NCBI RefSeq assembly: GCF_016808335.1
Contig: NC_053146.1
Span: 29,303,495-29,367,494 of the forward strand
Source: Panicum virgatum
Taxonomy: Eukaryota; Streptophyta; Magnoliopsida; Poales; Poaceae
Length of the DNA: 64,000 bases
Direction of reading: 5' to 3'
The notes beneath the pieces were generated by a model. The model searched no databases and was not told the origin of the DNA. It saw nothing but the letters and a program-made list of their open reading frames with translations. A program made the translations under genes and the position numbers. Of this stretch, positions 46,343 through 58,565 are shown one piece after another; positions within the stretch are counted from its first letter, which is position 1, and each line of letters opens with the position of its first letter.

Positions 46343-48359
46343 CCCCCAGAGCCCCGCCGTCGCGCGACCTTCCCTTCCTTCTTCCACCTCCCGCCGTCCG
46401 CCATGGCCGGCGAGATCTAGCTCGCGCGGACCGGGCACCACAGCCCTACATTGCTCCATCCATCCACCCCAGCAGCTTCTCCACCCTCCATTTGAGCTCC
46501 ACGCGCGCAGAATCGAACCCAATATTTTTCCCGATGCCGTCCCCCTTCTGCGCCGCCGCCGGCGAGCTCAGGCTCACCGCGGACCGACCAGCCCAGAGGG
46601 ATACCGAGCACGACAGCTACCCCAGACGCATCCTCACGCTCTCGCGGTGCTCGTGCACGCCACGTTCCTCCACCCCGAGCCCTCCTCCGCCTACAACGCC
46701 GGCGACCCGAACCTCTTCTCCGCCATTAGCGCCGGCGAGCTCACCTCCGACCTTCTTCCACCCGAACGGCTTCAAGGGTAGGTGTTCCTCGATCTCTACT
46801 CTCCCACGCGCCTCCCCGTGGCAGCCCCGGTAAGCCCTGCTTAGCAGAACACCACCGGCAAGATGCCATGGCGGAGAAGACCGGTGAAGGGCCCGGTTGT
46901 AATTTCTTTTTTCACTTAAGGGTGTGTCTGCAAAAATTCTAGTGTATGGCAGTGAACTTCAAAAATGCAAAGCAAATCATAGAAAAATTGTAAAAATGTA
47001 AACTCAACTGATCTGGAATCCTTGTAACAATATATACAAGTTTTGTAACAGTCAGATATGCAGAAACTCTTCCAAATTTAATCTAAGAAAAAGAATAAGA
47101 AAATCGACCTATGCATGTTCAGGAAGTTCTACTCAACAAATGAACTTGATTTTTGAATATGTTATCACTAATGGAATATTAAGCTCAAAGTAAAAATATG
47201 GCACCCAACCAAAATAGTTATCATGTTGGAACAATCAAGATTATATAATCTGTTGTTGACTTTCCTGAATTAATGCTGGAAAACATATACATGATCTTGC
47301 TCTGTAATCTTTACTTCATGCATGTGTAGCAGAATCCTTGTTAATCCATAAATTTCAGATTTATTAGAGTTCATTTGCTATATACCATGTTTTATGCTTG
47401 TTTAATTAACTTAATTCATCATGTATATTTATTGTGCTCATAAAAATCTATATTTATTTCTGAAGTCTCATTTTAGTTCTGTGTTCCTACCTATAAATTT
47501 TGAGCTGCATTTACTGAGTTTTGCTCTAGTTAAAAATCATTCTTAGCATCTCATGGCTAGTTTTACCATTTTTGTGCTGAGTAAACTACACCATATCTGA
47601 TCTTGATTTTTGGACATGTTCTTGTTTAGAGTATCTTCTGTCTGTAATAAAAAGTTCACATGCAGTACTGGTCAAATGAACTGTGAGAAATTTATGCTAA
47701 CTCATATTAAGTTAACTGCATAACTAATTTATTGTAATAATATAAAGCTTGATAATTTTTCTGGAGTATGTTTATCTCATGTTTAGGCTCTGGTAAAAAT
47801 TTGAGAACCATATACCTAGTATAACTCTCTGTAGATTTAATCTTATTTAATAACTTGCTAATTTTGTTCTTTTTGTCACCTCTGCTGTATAAGTGAATAA
47901 AATCTGGATAATTACAGTACTGAGTAGATGCTTTGTAGATGCTCCCATAAAATTTGTAGCACCAGAAACCATGTCAAACATTCTGTGCAAAAAGGTGAAG
48001 CAACTAGAGTAATCTACTTACATGAATAGTTATGGTAATTGCTTTATGGTTAGATGCTGAAATTTATACCATAAATGCTTAAGTTTTGATCTGTGTTACT
48101 TTATTTTTTCATCACTAGCTCATGAGTACTTTTGTTGTTATGAAATAATGAAAGCATGCTATGTGTTGAATTTGAAAATGAAAACCAAAACCCCCACTCA
48201 TTCATGAAGAAACATAATTGTGGTTACTACTCTATAAATGACTGCCCATGAAATGAAATGTGAAATCATCACTAAATTAACTTTTGTTGAACTACAACTT
48301 TATCGTGAAGGAAAGAAATCGTTATCCATGAATAACTCATAATCTTGCATTGCATATAG

Positions 48360-48503
48360 AAACGGTTAATCTCGCAGATGGTGACTACGAGTTGGTGCCC
48401 GCGGACTCTCGTGTGGATCAGGAGGTCAATTTGAACTGTGCTAACTTGTCTCAAGACCTGGGCCAAGCCCCAGAGGCTTTTCTGCCTGACAGTGCCCAAG
48501 AAG
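48360..48503 (+). other. Putative LTR exon 2 of J 3' LTR
   Basis: 144 nt, same borders and frame as 38860-39003, open. The leftover G joins exon 3 in frame. Confidence 0.6.
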
Positions 48504-49474
48504 GCAAGCCCCGGTGCATTATGCCTTATTTTTCCGAGTTATTATTCATTTATCTATTTATAATGTGTTGTAGTAGTTTCTTTCTGCATTTAAGTTTTCT
48601 AGGCGTTGATCGAAAACCTTAGATGCATGATACCTAGGTACCTATGTTTGCTACCGGGTCTTTTTATCGACTAGTTGCCATGCTAATTAGGTATGGTAGA
48701 AGTCGAGTGGTTTCCTGCCTCTCGCAAGCAAATAGGAATTTGACTGACTTTAAATCCTGCTGAAATGTAAGGACAATGAGCGGGGTTGTGTAGTTGTGAT
48801 ACCCCGCTGGTGTAGTCAAAATGGCTAAGGTCACGGTGTGTGGCTCATTTCGTTAAGCATTTAAAAGTACTAGCCACATACCGAGAAATATGGTAATCGG
48901 TAAGCTTAAGTACCTGATTGGACCAGCGAGTGGAATGATCTCGCACCCTCTTGGTAGAAGTAGGGTTTATATTTTTTGTCGCGACGTACGGGTGCAGAGT
49001 GGTCGGACTCTGTAGTCGGGGAGGGTGTTCCGGATCCACGGACTGGAAAGAAAGGGGGAAAAGTAGCGTGGGCAGAAGCGAAGTCGATCCCCATGCGTGT
49101 GCTCTAGGTTCCCCTGGCCAGGTTGAAATTCGATTCGAAATCGTCCGCCTCTCACGGCATGAGATTGCTTAAAGTTTTCGGTCACACAGAGTAACAAGTG
49201 GAACATGAGGATGATAATACTGCTGGTTGATTAAATGGTGGCTCTACCATGTTTGTATAGAGTTAGATGCAAACTTAGAATAGTTAATCCAACTGGAAGA
49301 TGGCTAATTAAAAATCTGAAAATAAGGATCAACTCTTAGTGGCGTTTTTGGCAAAACAACCCCACCAACCAAAAAGCCATGCATGTCTAGTTATGGGACT
49401 ATGTTATATCCGGAGACGGGTCAGTCTTGCTGAGTATTAGTATACTCAGCCTTGCTTGTGGCACTGTTTTTCAG

Positions 49475-49590
49475 GTACAAACTTCGAGGATCTGTTTACA
49501 AGTCTTACTTGGCCGTGTACCTTGCCTCCGGGTTGGTCTGTTGAGTGGGATGGCCCTTCAGCTGGTGCTGACCACCCTCCCGCTGAGTGA
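49475..49590 (+). other. Putative LTR exon 3 of J 3' LTR with stop codon
   Basis: After TTTTTCAG. With the G from exon 2 it reads GTNFEDLFTSLTWPC, then TLPPGWSVEWDGP, and ends TGA at 49588. The motif order matches E exon 3. Confidence 0.6.
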
Positions 49591-51244
49591 CTCTTTCGTA
49601 CGGGCTTTATCGATGCGTCACGTTAATTCGCTAGTTATCTTTTAATGCTTCCGCTGAACAATGAGACTTGAATAATTTGAGTAGATGGAACTCTGTAGTA
49701 CTTTACTATTCTGAACCTGGTTTGTAATAAATTTTCCTTTCCGCTGCAATCACTCTGAGATGTAGGAAATGTTCTGTGTTGTAATCTCTGGGCTCACCTT
49801 CGTGTGAGTGTTGTCTGCTGATCCTGGAATAGCGTGGCTTTAATCGAGGCTTCACTCGAGGAACTACCGGTGAGTGCCAATTTGGGTCAGAGTTGCTTAG
49901 CAACAAAGATCAGTGCTCCCGGGCCTAGTAGTTTTGGGTGGTTCCACCACACTTTCCCCGACCTCTCTTGCGTGTAATCCACGAAGACCCATCGAACCCC
50001 ATCGTCGCCGCCTAACCCTAGCACCACCGTGCCGAGTCCGCTTGCCATGGATACGCTGCGGCCCTAGACTGCCAGGATCCGCACGCATGCGTGCGCCACC
50101 CTCGCCAAGGCTCCGCCTTGCGATTCCTCGCACAATTCGAACCCCGGACGCCGCCCTTTGGCGCGCTCTAACAAGCTCCGCGTGCGCGCGGGAACGTAAG
50201 CAGGAGACCAAGGTTGGGCCTTTTCCCCGCCTTGGCCAATGGCCGGGCCGACCTACGCCACCATCGCCGCCGTTTGCCCCGTCTCCGCCGTTGCCACGGG
50301 TCTGCTTCGCCGGCCCCGCCCGCGTGCGCGAGGCACGCTACACGGCCAATGGCCAGACTTTTTTTGGCCTAAGCACACGGCCAAGCCTCGCTGCCGGCAT
50401 GCCGTGGCAGCGCTGTTGCCGCACCGCGCACGGTCACCACCGCGGCATCGCGCGTGTCGTGCCCCAGCCACCACACATGCACGCACGCACAAGAAGCTTG
50501 CCGTACTGGATCGAGAGGAGGCCGCACCGGATCCAATCGCCACTGATGGGCGGGAACCACAAGACAGAGAGGGGAGAACGACATCGACATGTGGGCCCAA
50601 GATGTCAGTGAGAGGAAGGGAGAAGAAAAAGAAAAAGAGGAAGAAGGAAATCGGGCCGAAGCCGAGCCAGCCCGTCAAGCCGATAAGCCGTCAAGCTGAC
50701 CTGAGCCGGCCCAAGCCAAGGATAGCTAGACCGCGAGCCAACCCAAGCCGTGGATTGATGGGCTGCGAGCCGGCCTGAAGCCGTTTTGGCCCACGAGCAC
50801 AATCGCATATTTCTTTTTCCCTTTATTTTTCCACGCGCTGACACATGGGACCCACAGGTCAGTGACATGCTGACGCCGACATGTGGGCACTTTGACCATT
50901 GACCAGTCAATGTTGACCGGTTGATGCTGACGTCAGCAGACCCGAGCCCCTGGCTGACGTCATGCTGACATCAGCATGCCATGTGGCATGCCCAGAGCCT
51001 GCCACATGTCACTTATTTTCTTTTTAATTTCCGAAAATCCTTTTATTAATTTCAAAAATCCTTTTTGACTTCAAAAATTCATAATAAATCCAATCTAACT
51101 CCAAAAATTATCAAACCAGCTTCACAATTTTTCTAAAAACATGATCTACATGTTAGAATAGGTTTTGAGTTCTATTTGGTCTTATTTGAGAAGTTTGTGC
51201 ATATTCGCACTTTGGCCCCTATACTTATATGTAATTACAAATAG

Positions 51245-51316
51245 TACCCGCTGCCGAGGAGCTAACCGAGGACCAGGAGCACCAGGAGGCCCAGGAGTTC
51301 TTTAAAGAACGACCAG
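51245..51316 (+). other. Putative LTR exon 2 of element I
   Basis: 72 nt after ACAAATAG and before CCAG|GTTCAC, open in phase 1: VPAAEELTEDQEHQEAQEFF and then KERP. Acidic and glutamine-rich like D exon 2, but not clearly alignable. Confidence 0.5.
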
Positions 51317-52503
51317 GTTCACGCCCATCTTTGCTCTTATCTCCTATAGACATCGCATGATAGATCTGCTACCGCTTTTACTTACTGTTGAGTGAAACTG
51401 CATGACCCCTTTATATAACAACTCCTTGGCCACCTACTCCGCCAATATATGGTTAGGAGAATACAAGTGTGTTATGGGATACTGGGAATGTGATATAGTC
51501 TTGGTGTGAGTGGAGCACTTTTGAGGAGAAGGTGAATAGGGTTATGTCGCGGGGACGAACAATGTAACTCGATCATGGATCAAGGGCTGGGGGCATGTGT
51601 TGGGCATGACCTGCGAGTACCAACGGCAGGTACAAGTGTTCCCGCTATGGGAAAAGATCCTATGGGTTTCGAGATAGTATAGGCAAGGTGCATGTGGGCC
51701 ATACCTGTGATGGGTGCCAGTTGCGGACAGTTGCGGCGGAGACGCTTGGTGACGAAGATGCTTGTTTCGGCAAGTAAGGACCGAGTTAGCTGGACCTGGT
51801 GATGAAACTTTGTCTGCGTGCACATCATATCCTTTATGAGGAAGGATCCGGTCTGAGCTAGCTACGCGCGGCGCCAAGCCTGCAAGAGGATGGAGATCAG
51901 TGTAGGGGGAGGGCCAATGCTGGCGTGAAGGGGTGTTGGCCCTTGCGAATCCTGATACAGCAGGGAGAGGCTTCACAGTCCCGGGATGATCTCTCGCGGG
52001 AGATCGTACCCAAACCAGGGAAAGCAGGATGGCGGCCGTAGTCATTGGTTTTGTGACAGTAGACAGGTGTCTCATTATCCGGGAGGGTCATTCCCGACTG
52101 GCTACGATTCGAGTGGGTCATGGTGTACAACCCCTGTAGGGTGTAAAACTATACGTATAGCCACGTATTCGGATATGTACGACTCTTGATCTGGCTTCAC
52201 TATCTAGAGTAGGGTTACCAAACTTCTACCTCTCCCTAGTTGTGTTATCCTGCCAGTGTGTATCTGAGGTACGGGGAGTGTTTGTTCTCGTACCGACCGA
52301 GTGAGTGAGTGGTTTGGAGGAGAGAGTGGTTCAGGAGTCCAGGATGCCAGAATGGACCGAGATGAGAAGAGTTATGTTTATTTTGAGTTACTTTTGCACA
52401 TAGGAAACCCCTGCCTTTCCTTGGCTATACTTTTATACCGTTGCATCCACAAAGCTTGCATACGGATGGTGACGTGAACCTATCCCATCCTTGGGGATAG
52501 CAG

Positions 52504-52628
52504 GGCAAGATGTCGGATTCGAGGAGGAGTTCGACACCAACGATGACGGCTGGTACCATTGTGGCTCGGACTACGCTCAAGTCTGCTTGTGGGGAAGGAG
52601 TCCCAAAGATGGAGGCCCAGAAGACTAA
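52504..52628 (+). other. Putative LTR exon 3 of element I with stop codon
   Basis: After GGATAGCAG. With the G of exon 2 it reads GQDVGFEEEFDTNDDGWYHC, then GSDYAQVCLWGRSPKDGG and PED before TAA. Acidic and aromatic. Confidence 0.5.
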
Positions 52629-52862
52629 TTCCGCTGTCACTTTCTGTTTACTCTAAGAATTCAGCCCTGCGGCTTGTAATGGGATAAAACTATGAGACTC
52701 TCAGGATTTATGTAATAATTTGAACCCGTGATGGTACTATCTAGGTGGTATGACTTCGATATTGCCTGAAATGGTGATTCTGCATGTGATAGCGTCTAAT
52801 CCAGGGACTATCACGCCAATACAGGGGGTCGGGTTTGCCTTACGGGAACCCAGTTCATTTCA

Positions 52863-54494
52863 ATCCCGGTAAAACCAATGTTGTTGCGAATGCACTCAGC
52901 CGCAAGGTTCATTGCAACTATCCCTCAGTTGAATCATATAACGAGACCTTATGCGCTGAAATGCAAAAGATGAAATTGGAGATCGTTCCTCAGGGGACTT
53001 TGAACCACATTTTTGTTGAACCAACACTCTTTGACCAAGTCATCATGGCACAACTACATGATAAGGGTGTCAGAATCATCAAACAGAAATTATCCGAAGG
53101 GGAAGAAAAATATAAATTCTTTCGTGTAGATCACAAAGGAATTTTGTGGTTCGATGGTCGCTTAGTCGTACCTAAAAATCCAGAACTCCGAAAGCAGATC
53201 TTTGATGAAGCTCATCTTTCTAAATTCTCCATTCATCTAGGTAGCACCAAGATGTATCAGGATCTACGGCAAAATTTCTGGTGGACCTAAATGAAGAGAG
53301 AAATTGCTAAATATGTTGCAGAGTGTGACACCTGTTAGAGGGTGAAATCCAGTCATTTGAAGATTGCTGGAACTCTCCAACCTCTGCCTATCTCATCTTG
53401 TAAATGGAAAGATATTAGTATGGATTTCATAGTGTGTTTACCCAATACATCACAACATCATGATTCTATTTGGGTTATTGTTGATCGACTCACAAAGAAA
53501 GCTCACTTCATTCTAGTAAATATTGAATATCGAGCCAGAAAATGTGTGGAGATTTATATTGATTGAATTGTTTGCCTGCATGGTGTACCCAAGATGATTA
53601 GTTTTGATCATGGCACTCAGTTTATGTCTAGATTTTGGGAACAACTTCAGGAGGCTCTCGGAACCAAATTGATCTGAAGCTCTGCTTACCATCCACAAAC
53701 TGATGGGCAGATAGAAAGGGTAAACCAAATTCTTGAAGATATGCTCAGAGCATGTTTCATTCATTATGACAAAAATAGGGACAAATGTTTATCCATGGAG
53801 AAGTTTTCTTAGAATAACAGCTATCAAGCCAGTCTGAAGATGGCACCTTTCGAGGCCTTGTATGGTCGGCGGTGTCGAATTCCTTTGAGTTGGTCACAGA
53901 TTGGAGAGTGCAAAGCATTTGCACCTGATTTAGTGGTCAAAGCTGAAGAAAAAGTGAAAGTGATCTAGGAGAATTTGAGGGCAGCTCAGTCCAGGCAAAA
54001 GAGCTACTTTGATAAATGGAGGAAACCTTTGAAATTTGATGTTGGTGACCATGTACACCTACGGGTCTCACCAACCAAAGGAGTTCAACGTTTTGGAATC
54101 AAAGGCAAATCATCTCCACGCTATATCGGGCCATATGAAATCATTGAAGAATGTGGACCAGTGGCTTATCGACTGCGACATCCTTCACAACTTGCCGTAG
54201 TCCATAATGTTTTCCAACAGAGATCATTGAACAACAGGAAATCTCTATGGAACCAGACCTTTCGTATTATGAATATCCTGAGTTTTGGACACCAAAGAAC
54301 GAGGTACTCGTTGAAAGGTAGTCAAAATGTATAAAATTTAGTGGAATCATCACAGCGAGAAAGAAGCCACCTGGGAGATGGAAGATTATCTAAATCGACA
54401 TTTCCTTGGTTTTCTTAGCTCTACCTCAGGTACCTTCACCATATTCCAGTTATTCCTACAATCTTGGGACGAGATTCTTTTTTAGGGGCTAGGC
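52863..54494 (+). pseudogene. Element H: integrase and chromodomain (broken)
   Basis: Resumes RNase H at [17 protein letters not shown], then LNHIFVEPTLFDQVIMAQLHD, HLSKFSIHLG (integrase zinc region), ISMDFIVCLPN and a damaged core. Many stops: 53288, 53336, 53564, 53676, 53811 and 53967 (several TAG or TGA from CAG or CGA). C-terminal VGDHVHLRVSP, GPYEIIEECG, and chromodomain remnant KEATWEMEDYLNRHF (about 54365-54405). The purine run AGGGGCTAGGC leads into LTR K. This is the most decayed pol here, in line with H being the oldest. Confidence 0.88.
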
Positions 54495-55261
54495 TGTCAC
54501 ACCCTAGGTGTTTAAAAATCATAATTAAGCCAACTCAATTAATTTCCAACATAATAATGAGGGCAAATAATTAATGGAGGCAACACATTTGAATTTAAAC
54601 TTAATTTCCCAACATAAGGAATTCATGTAAAGGGGTTAAAATCAAAAGTTATCAAATTTAAATCAAATTCCAAACAAGTCACAAAAATAAACATTGATGA
54701 AAACTAGTACCTTTAGTAACATGTGCTTAAATAGATTTCAGCCAATTTCCATTTAAAACAACATCAAATTTGAGGGCCTTTAATGTAAAATGGAATATTG
54801 AAAATAATTTGCAAGCCTGTGCTTAAATTAAAAAGTGCATGAAACAAAAGTTCTAGATCTTGAAAAACTAAACAAAAATGGTATTCAAAAGGTTTTCATT
54901 TGAGTCCAGGAAGAAGGAGAAAATTTAAGTTTACAGTTAGTTGCTAGAAATTTCAGAAATCACAAAAGGCCAAAAACTCTATTTTCTCTCTCTCCTCTCC
55001 TCCGGCACCGATACGCTGGCGTTCCATCGGGGAAGCAGCCCTGGAGCGCCACCTGGCTGTCCAAGTGGACCCCCCACGCCCCTGGTTTTCGCCCAAACCG
55101 GCCCCCCTGGCATTTCCCTCGCGCGCCATGCCTCGTGGACGCCCGAGCGGCCGCCACCTCGCCACCGGCCTTCCCAGCGCCGCCACCTCACCGCCGGATC
55201 ATCCCAGGCCAAATGACCCTCCCCCAGTCGCTCAATCCCTTCGCCATTAAGACTCCAACCC

Positions 55262-55269
55262 TATAAATA
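55262..55269 (+). promoter_or_regulatory. TATA box of LTR K
   Basis: TATAAATA in ACCCTATAAATAGGCCCCC. Confidence 0.7.
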
Positions 55270-55817
55270 GGCCCCCAGGCTGACCTCATACGCGTTCGCC
55301 GCCATTTCCCTCTCCACCGCATGCCATTGCTCCGGCATGCTCGAGCTCACCGTGGAGCGACCTTCTCCACCCCTCATTGCCTAATTCGACCACTCCATCA
55401 TCTTTCTTATTGCTCGGTGGTGCTCTGGAGCCCGAAGCCCGACGCCCAGGACCGCCGGAGCACCCTCGCCGGTGTCAACCGAACCCGACCGCCACTTTTC
55501 GTCACCGACGAGCTCCTTCCTGGCCACCCCGACCCCAACTTCTAGCACCAAAAGGTGTGCACGGCTTCCCTCTATCGATTCCCCCACTTATCCCCCGCCG
55601 AGGCCGAGCCTCGCCGGAACATCACCAGAGAGCGAGGCTCTACACGAGCTCCGGTGACCAGGGACCAATTTGTAATTAAGGAACTTGATTTCAGGGGCTA
55701 GTTTTCAAAAAGTACATGAACTTCTAGATTCAAATCTATGAACTTGAGTTTATTTGTTCTAGGAGTTTGGTTTAGTATATTTAGCTGGAATGCATCTCAT
55801 GCTAGTTCTAGTACCAG

Positions 55818-56745
55818 GTAAAAATTTGAACTCCAATAGATCTCTGCAACTAGCTGAAACCTTACTCTTTTCTAGATCTACTAGTGAACTTCACATTTTA
55901 TTTTGGGTAGATCTACTTGAGTGCTGTGCATGAAACTTTATCCATGTGTTAGGGCTGCTAAATGCTCACACATGTGAAAGTGTAGATATTTTTGGATATG
56001 AGTAGATTTATCTGTGATTTAATCCATTTTAGTAGCACTTATTTGTGATAAATAGTTTCTTTCCCTAGAAAAATATGGTAAATTTTGAAGCACTTCATTC
56101 TTTTCATATAAACTTGTCTGCAAAGTTTGAGATCCAGATGATGAGTAGAAATGGAGTTACATTTTGTTCATGCTATCACATAGCTAGTCTTGTTATTTTT
56201 TCTCTGGTCAAAATACTACATATATGATTATGATTTTTGTGCCAAAGCTTGATATCTGTACCTTCATGCTGTATATAAAGTTTGACCTGGTTTACTCAAT
56301 AGCAAGTAGCCCAAATAATTTTGCATGTGCTCATGTTAGTAAATGCAAAGCTAAATGTATTTTTGAAAATAATTGCTAATATTTTTACGGAAGCATGAGT
56401 AGGAGTAGATTAAGCTCTGGTAAAATTTTAGTACACAGAAACCTTATACAACTCTCTGTAGAAACTAATTTTGCCCTGTACATGCTTAATTTGTCAAATT
56501 TGTTACTCCTGGTATATGCTCAGTTAAAGTCTGGAACATTTGTAGTAAGTAGAATATCATGTGTAGGATTTGCTGTAAAAATTTGAGCTCCAGAATCCTG
56601 ATAGATCATTCTATATAAATTTTGTTTGGTCTTAACATGCTTTGTTTTAATCATTTTTCATGCTTGCATCCTCTACTATTTTTAGCTGAAAATGTTACCA
56701 TAAGTTCCTGAGTATATGTTCTGTATTGTGTAAACTTTTTAGCAC
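55818..56745 (+). repeat. Degenerate ~150-bp periodic repeat in LTR intron 1 of K
   Basis: The phrase GTAAAAATTTGAGCTCCAGA or close variants stands at about 55818, (55968), 56119, 56271, 56418, 56574 and 56728; spacing 147-156 bp. Confidence 0.6.
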
Positions 56746-57000
56746 CAGATCATGTCTCTAGCATCTGTTTTAATTTATGCAAGTATCCTTATGATTATTG
56801 AGTAGAAAAATGAAAACCCCTACCCAGCTCAATTTATGAAGTAAAGTAAATGTAATAACTACTCCATAAATGACTGCCCAGTAAATTGAATTAAACAAGT
56901 TCATCACTAAAGTCACACATTTGCTGGATTATAACTTTATAGTGAACGAAAGAAATGATTTATGTCATGTTGTAACAAAGATCATGTTGCTTTCATATAG

Positions 57001-57150
57001 AGGCTACCAATCTGTCCGACGGAGTGTACGAATTAAGTCCTACCAGCGATACTGTTGTTGAGGGGTGTTCTTTGAATTTGACTGAGTTGAACCAAGACCT
57101 GGACCAACGTCCGAAAGAGCCCAAGGCTGTCAGTGATAGTGCCCAGGAAG
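57001..57150 (+). other. Putative LTR exon 2 of K (element H)
   Basis: 150 nt after CATATAG and before GAAG|GCAAGC, open in phase 1. Reads EATNLSDGVYELSPTSD, later LNLTELNQDLDQ and DSAQE, aligning with J exon 2 (NLADGDYEL, LSQDLGQ, DSAQE). Its exon 3 would lie beyond the right edge. Confidence 0.6.
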
Positions 57151-57445
57151 GCAAGCCCCGGTGCATCAATCACATTATTTTTGCGCATATTTAAATCTAA
57201 CTATTCAATATATGTTGTAATATTTTTATTTGCACATTTATGTTCTTAGGAGTTGGTTGAAACCCTAGTTGCATGATCCTAGGTTCCTATGTAGTGTTAC
57301 CCCGGGTCACTTCGACTAGTTGCCCCGCTAACTAGGAACGATAGAACCACACTGGTTTCTTGCCTCTCGCGAGATTATAGGAGTTGACTGACTTTACTTA
57401 CCGTTGCAATATAAGGTCAATGGGCGGGGTTGTGTAGTTGTGATA

Positions 57446-58565
57446 TGATGAATCTCGTTCCCGATCTTCACGACGTAGGATCTTGAATAAGATAACTAGC
57501 TGAAATCTCAGCCAAGGTAACTAGCTACAAGCAGCCGGGTAACTAGTGCAACCTGACGACACGCACAAGGAGCCAACCACTGTCTCTACACGGCAGGCTG
57601 AACCAAGGATTTGCCCAATCACACTCTCAAAGAACCAACCTACGCAGCCTGCATATGAAGTAGCAGGAGCACGGATTGGGTGCTGATGAAGCGGCCGCTT
57701 CTGTAATTCCAAGGGAAATCACAAGAGCAAAGGGTAGAGATCACTCTCTAAATTTATTAGCACACAGCTGAACAAAGGGGTTCTATTTCATTATCAAAGT
57801 CCTCATCATTCTCTGAGATACATGTGTTATTTATACAAGGAACAACCCTCCTTGTTGGGTGTAAATGACTCTTGGAGTTTATGGAGTTATGGTAACTCAA
57901 AAGTCACCACGAACTGAAAACTCGAGGAGCCTCGTGTGGCTGTTGGTCTTCTGTGCAGTTTCCACTAAATCGGCCATAACTCCTTATTAGGAAGTTCAAA
58001 TGACATGAGGTTTGTTGCGTAGGAAAGCTAATGTGATAATCTTTCCAACCATGTGCAGCATGAATCACGAAACATTGTACAGTGGTACAGTTTTGTATGG
58101 AAAATTGAACATCTGCCAGACTGTTGACATTCTAACCAGTCTTCACTAAAGAACTCAGATCTCATTACTGGATAATCAAAAGTACTCGGCAAGTATACCA
58201 TTGGAAAGTAGACTTGATAAGTTTCCAAAATGTCCTCATTGACCATTATAGCTTTTGGGAATCAAGAGTTATGACTGATTCTTTAGGACTGTTCTGCAGC
58301 ACTGGTCAGGTTCGAGTGTGGTCCTTCTGTGTTCTTGTCATCCTCCTTGGTGAACCTGAATAATAGCAATGTGCACGACTTAGAAAGTATATAATTCTCA
58401 TTAATATTAAAATGAATTTCACAAAGTAGCGTGTTCACCTCTTGTTGTAGTTTCTTAGCTCGGCTACATGTAATTGGTCCAATGTTCACTTGTTCTCTTG
58501 CTTAGTTGACATCTTCCACATCATGTGCTTGATTTACATCTGGTTTAGTTGAGATGGCCTCATCA
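57446..58565 (-). repeat. 3' LTR of element L
   Basis: 1120 bp, direct copy of 62508-63646. It contains the end of the long ORF (stop at 58502) and a TATAAATAA box on minus (57827-57835). Confidence 0.9.

Larger units (their letters stand above)
36055..49951 (+). mobile_element. Element J: Tekay/Del-type chromovirus, both ends present
   Basis: Flanked by CTTTC on both sides (36050-36054 and 49952-49956). 5' LTR from 36055, unusual leader with a coiled-coil ORF, gag-pol 41025-45563, polypurine tract, 3' LTR 45559-49951. The 5' and 3' LTRs match closely (about 2% different in the first 170 bp) up to about 39995, then differ completely. I find no TGGTATCAGAGC-type primer site after the 5' LTR. 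Gag-pol has four stops and mutated catalytic residues. It is inserted in I. Confidence 0.92.
45559..49951 (+). repeat. 3' LTR of element J (complete)
   Basis: 4393 bp, from TGTGACACCTCAGG to GGTTCCACCACA. Parts: terminal palindrome (45561-45577), TATA box 46335, GC-rich exon 1 with possible donor at 46777, intron 1 with ~150-bp periodic repeats, exon 2 (48360-48503), intron 2 (971 bp), exon 3 (49475-49590) and a 0.36-kb tail that also occurs in E. Confidence 0.92.
34922..52862 (+). mobile_element. Element I: solo LTR (about 4.0 kb net) in H, split by J
   Basis: Starts TATAACATC (probably from TGTAACATC) and ends TTTCA, flanked by ATCCC (34917-34921 and 52863-52867). Without J and its duplication it is about 4.04 kb: 34922-36054 joined to 49957-52862. 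It has no polyprotein. Inside are a TATA box, a GC-rich exon 1 region, exon 2 (51245-51316) and exon 3 (52504-52628). It is a third LTR family, different from D/B and E/J/K. The right end is less certain than the left. Confidence 0.7.
49957..52862 (+). repeat. Element I LTR, right part
   Basis: Continues the GC-rich exon 1 region (to about 50780), then a mixed stretch, exon 2, intron 2 and exon 3. A block at 52131-52170 (GTGTAAAACTATACGTATAG) resembles D 12401-12455. Open frames at 49913-50778 overlap each other on both strands and resemble no known protein. Confidence 0.7.
54495..57445 (+). repeat. LTR K: 3' LTR of element H, first part
   Basis: Starts TGTCACACCCTAGGTG. TATA box 55262, GC-rich exon 1 with possible donor AAAAG|GTGTGC at 55554, intron 1 with a ~150-bp periodic phrase, exon 2 (57001-57150), start of intron 2. 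L interrupts it at 57446; it resumes at 63647. Confidence 0.88.
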
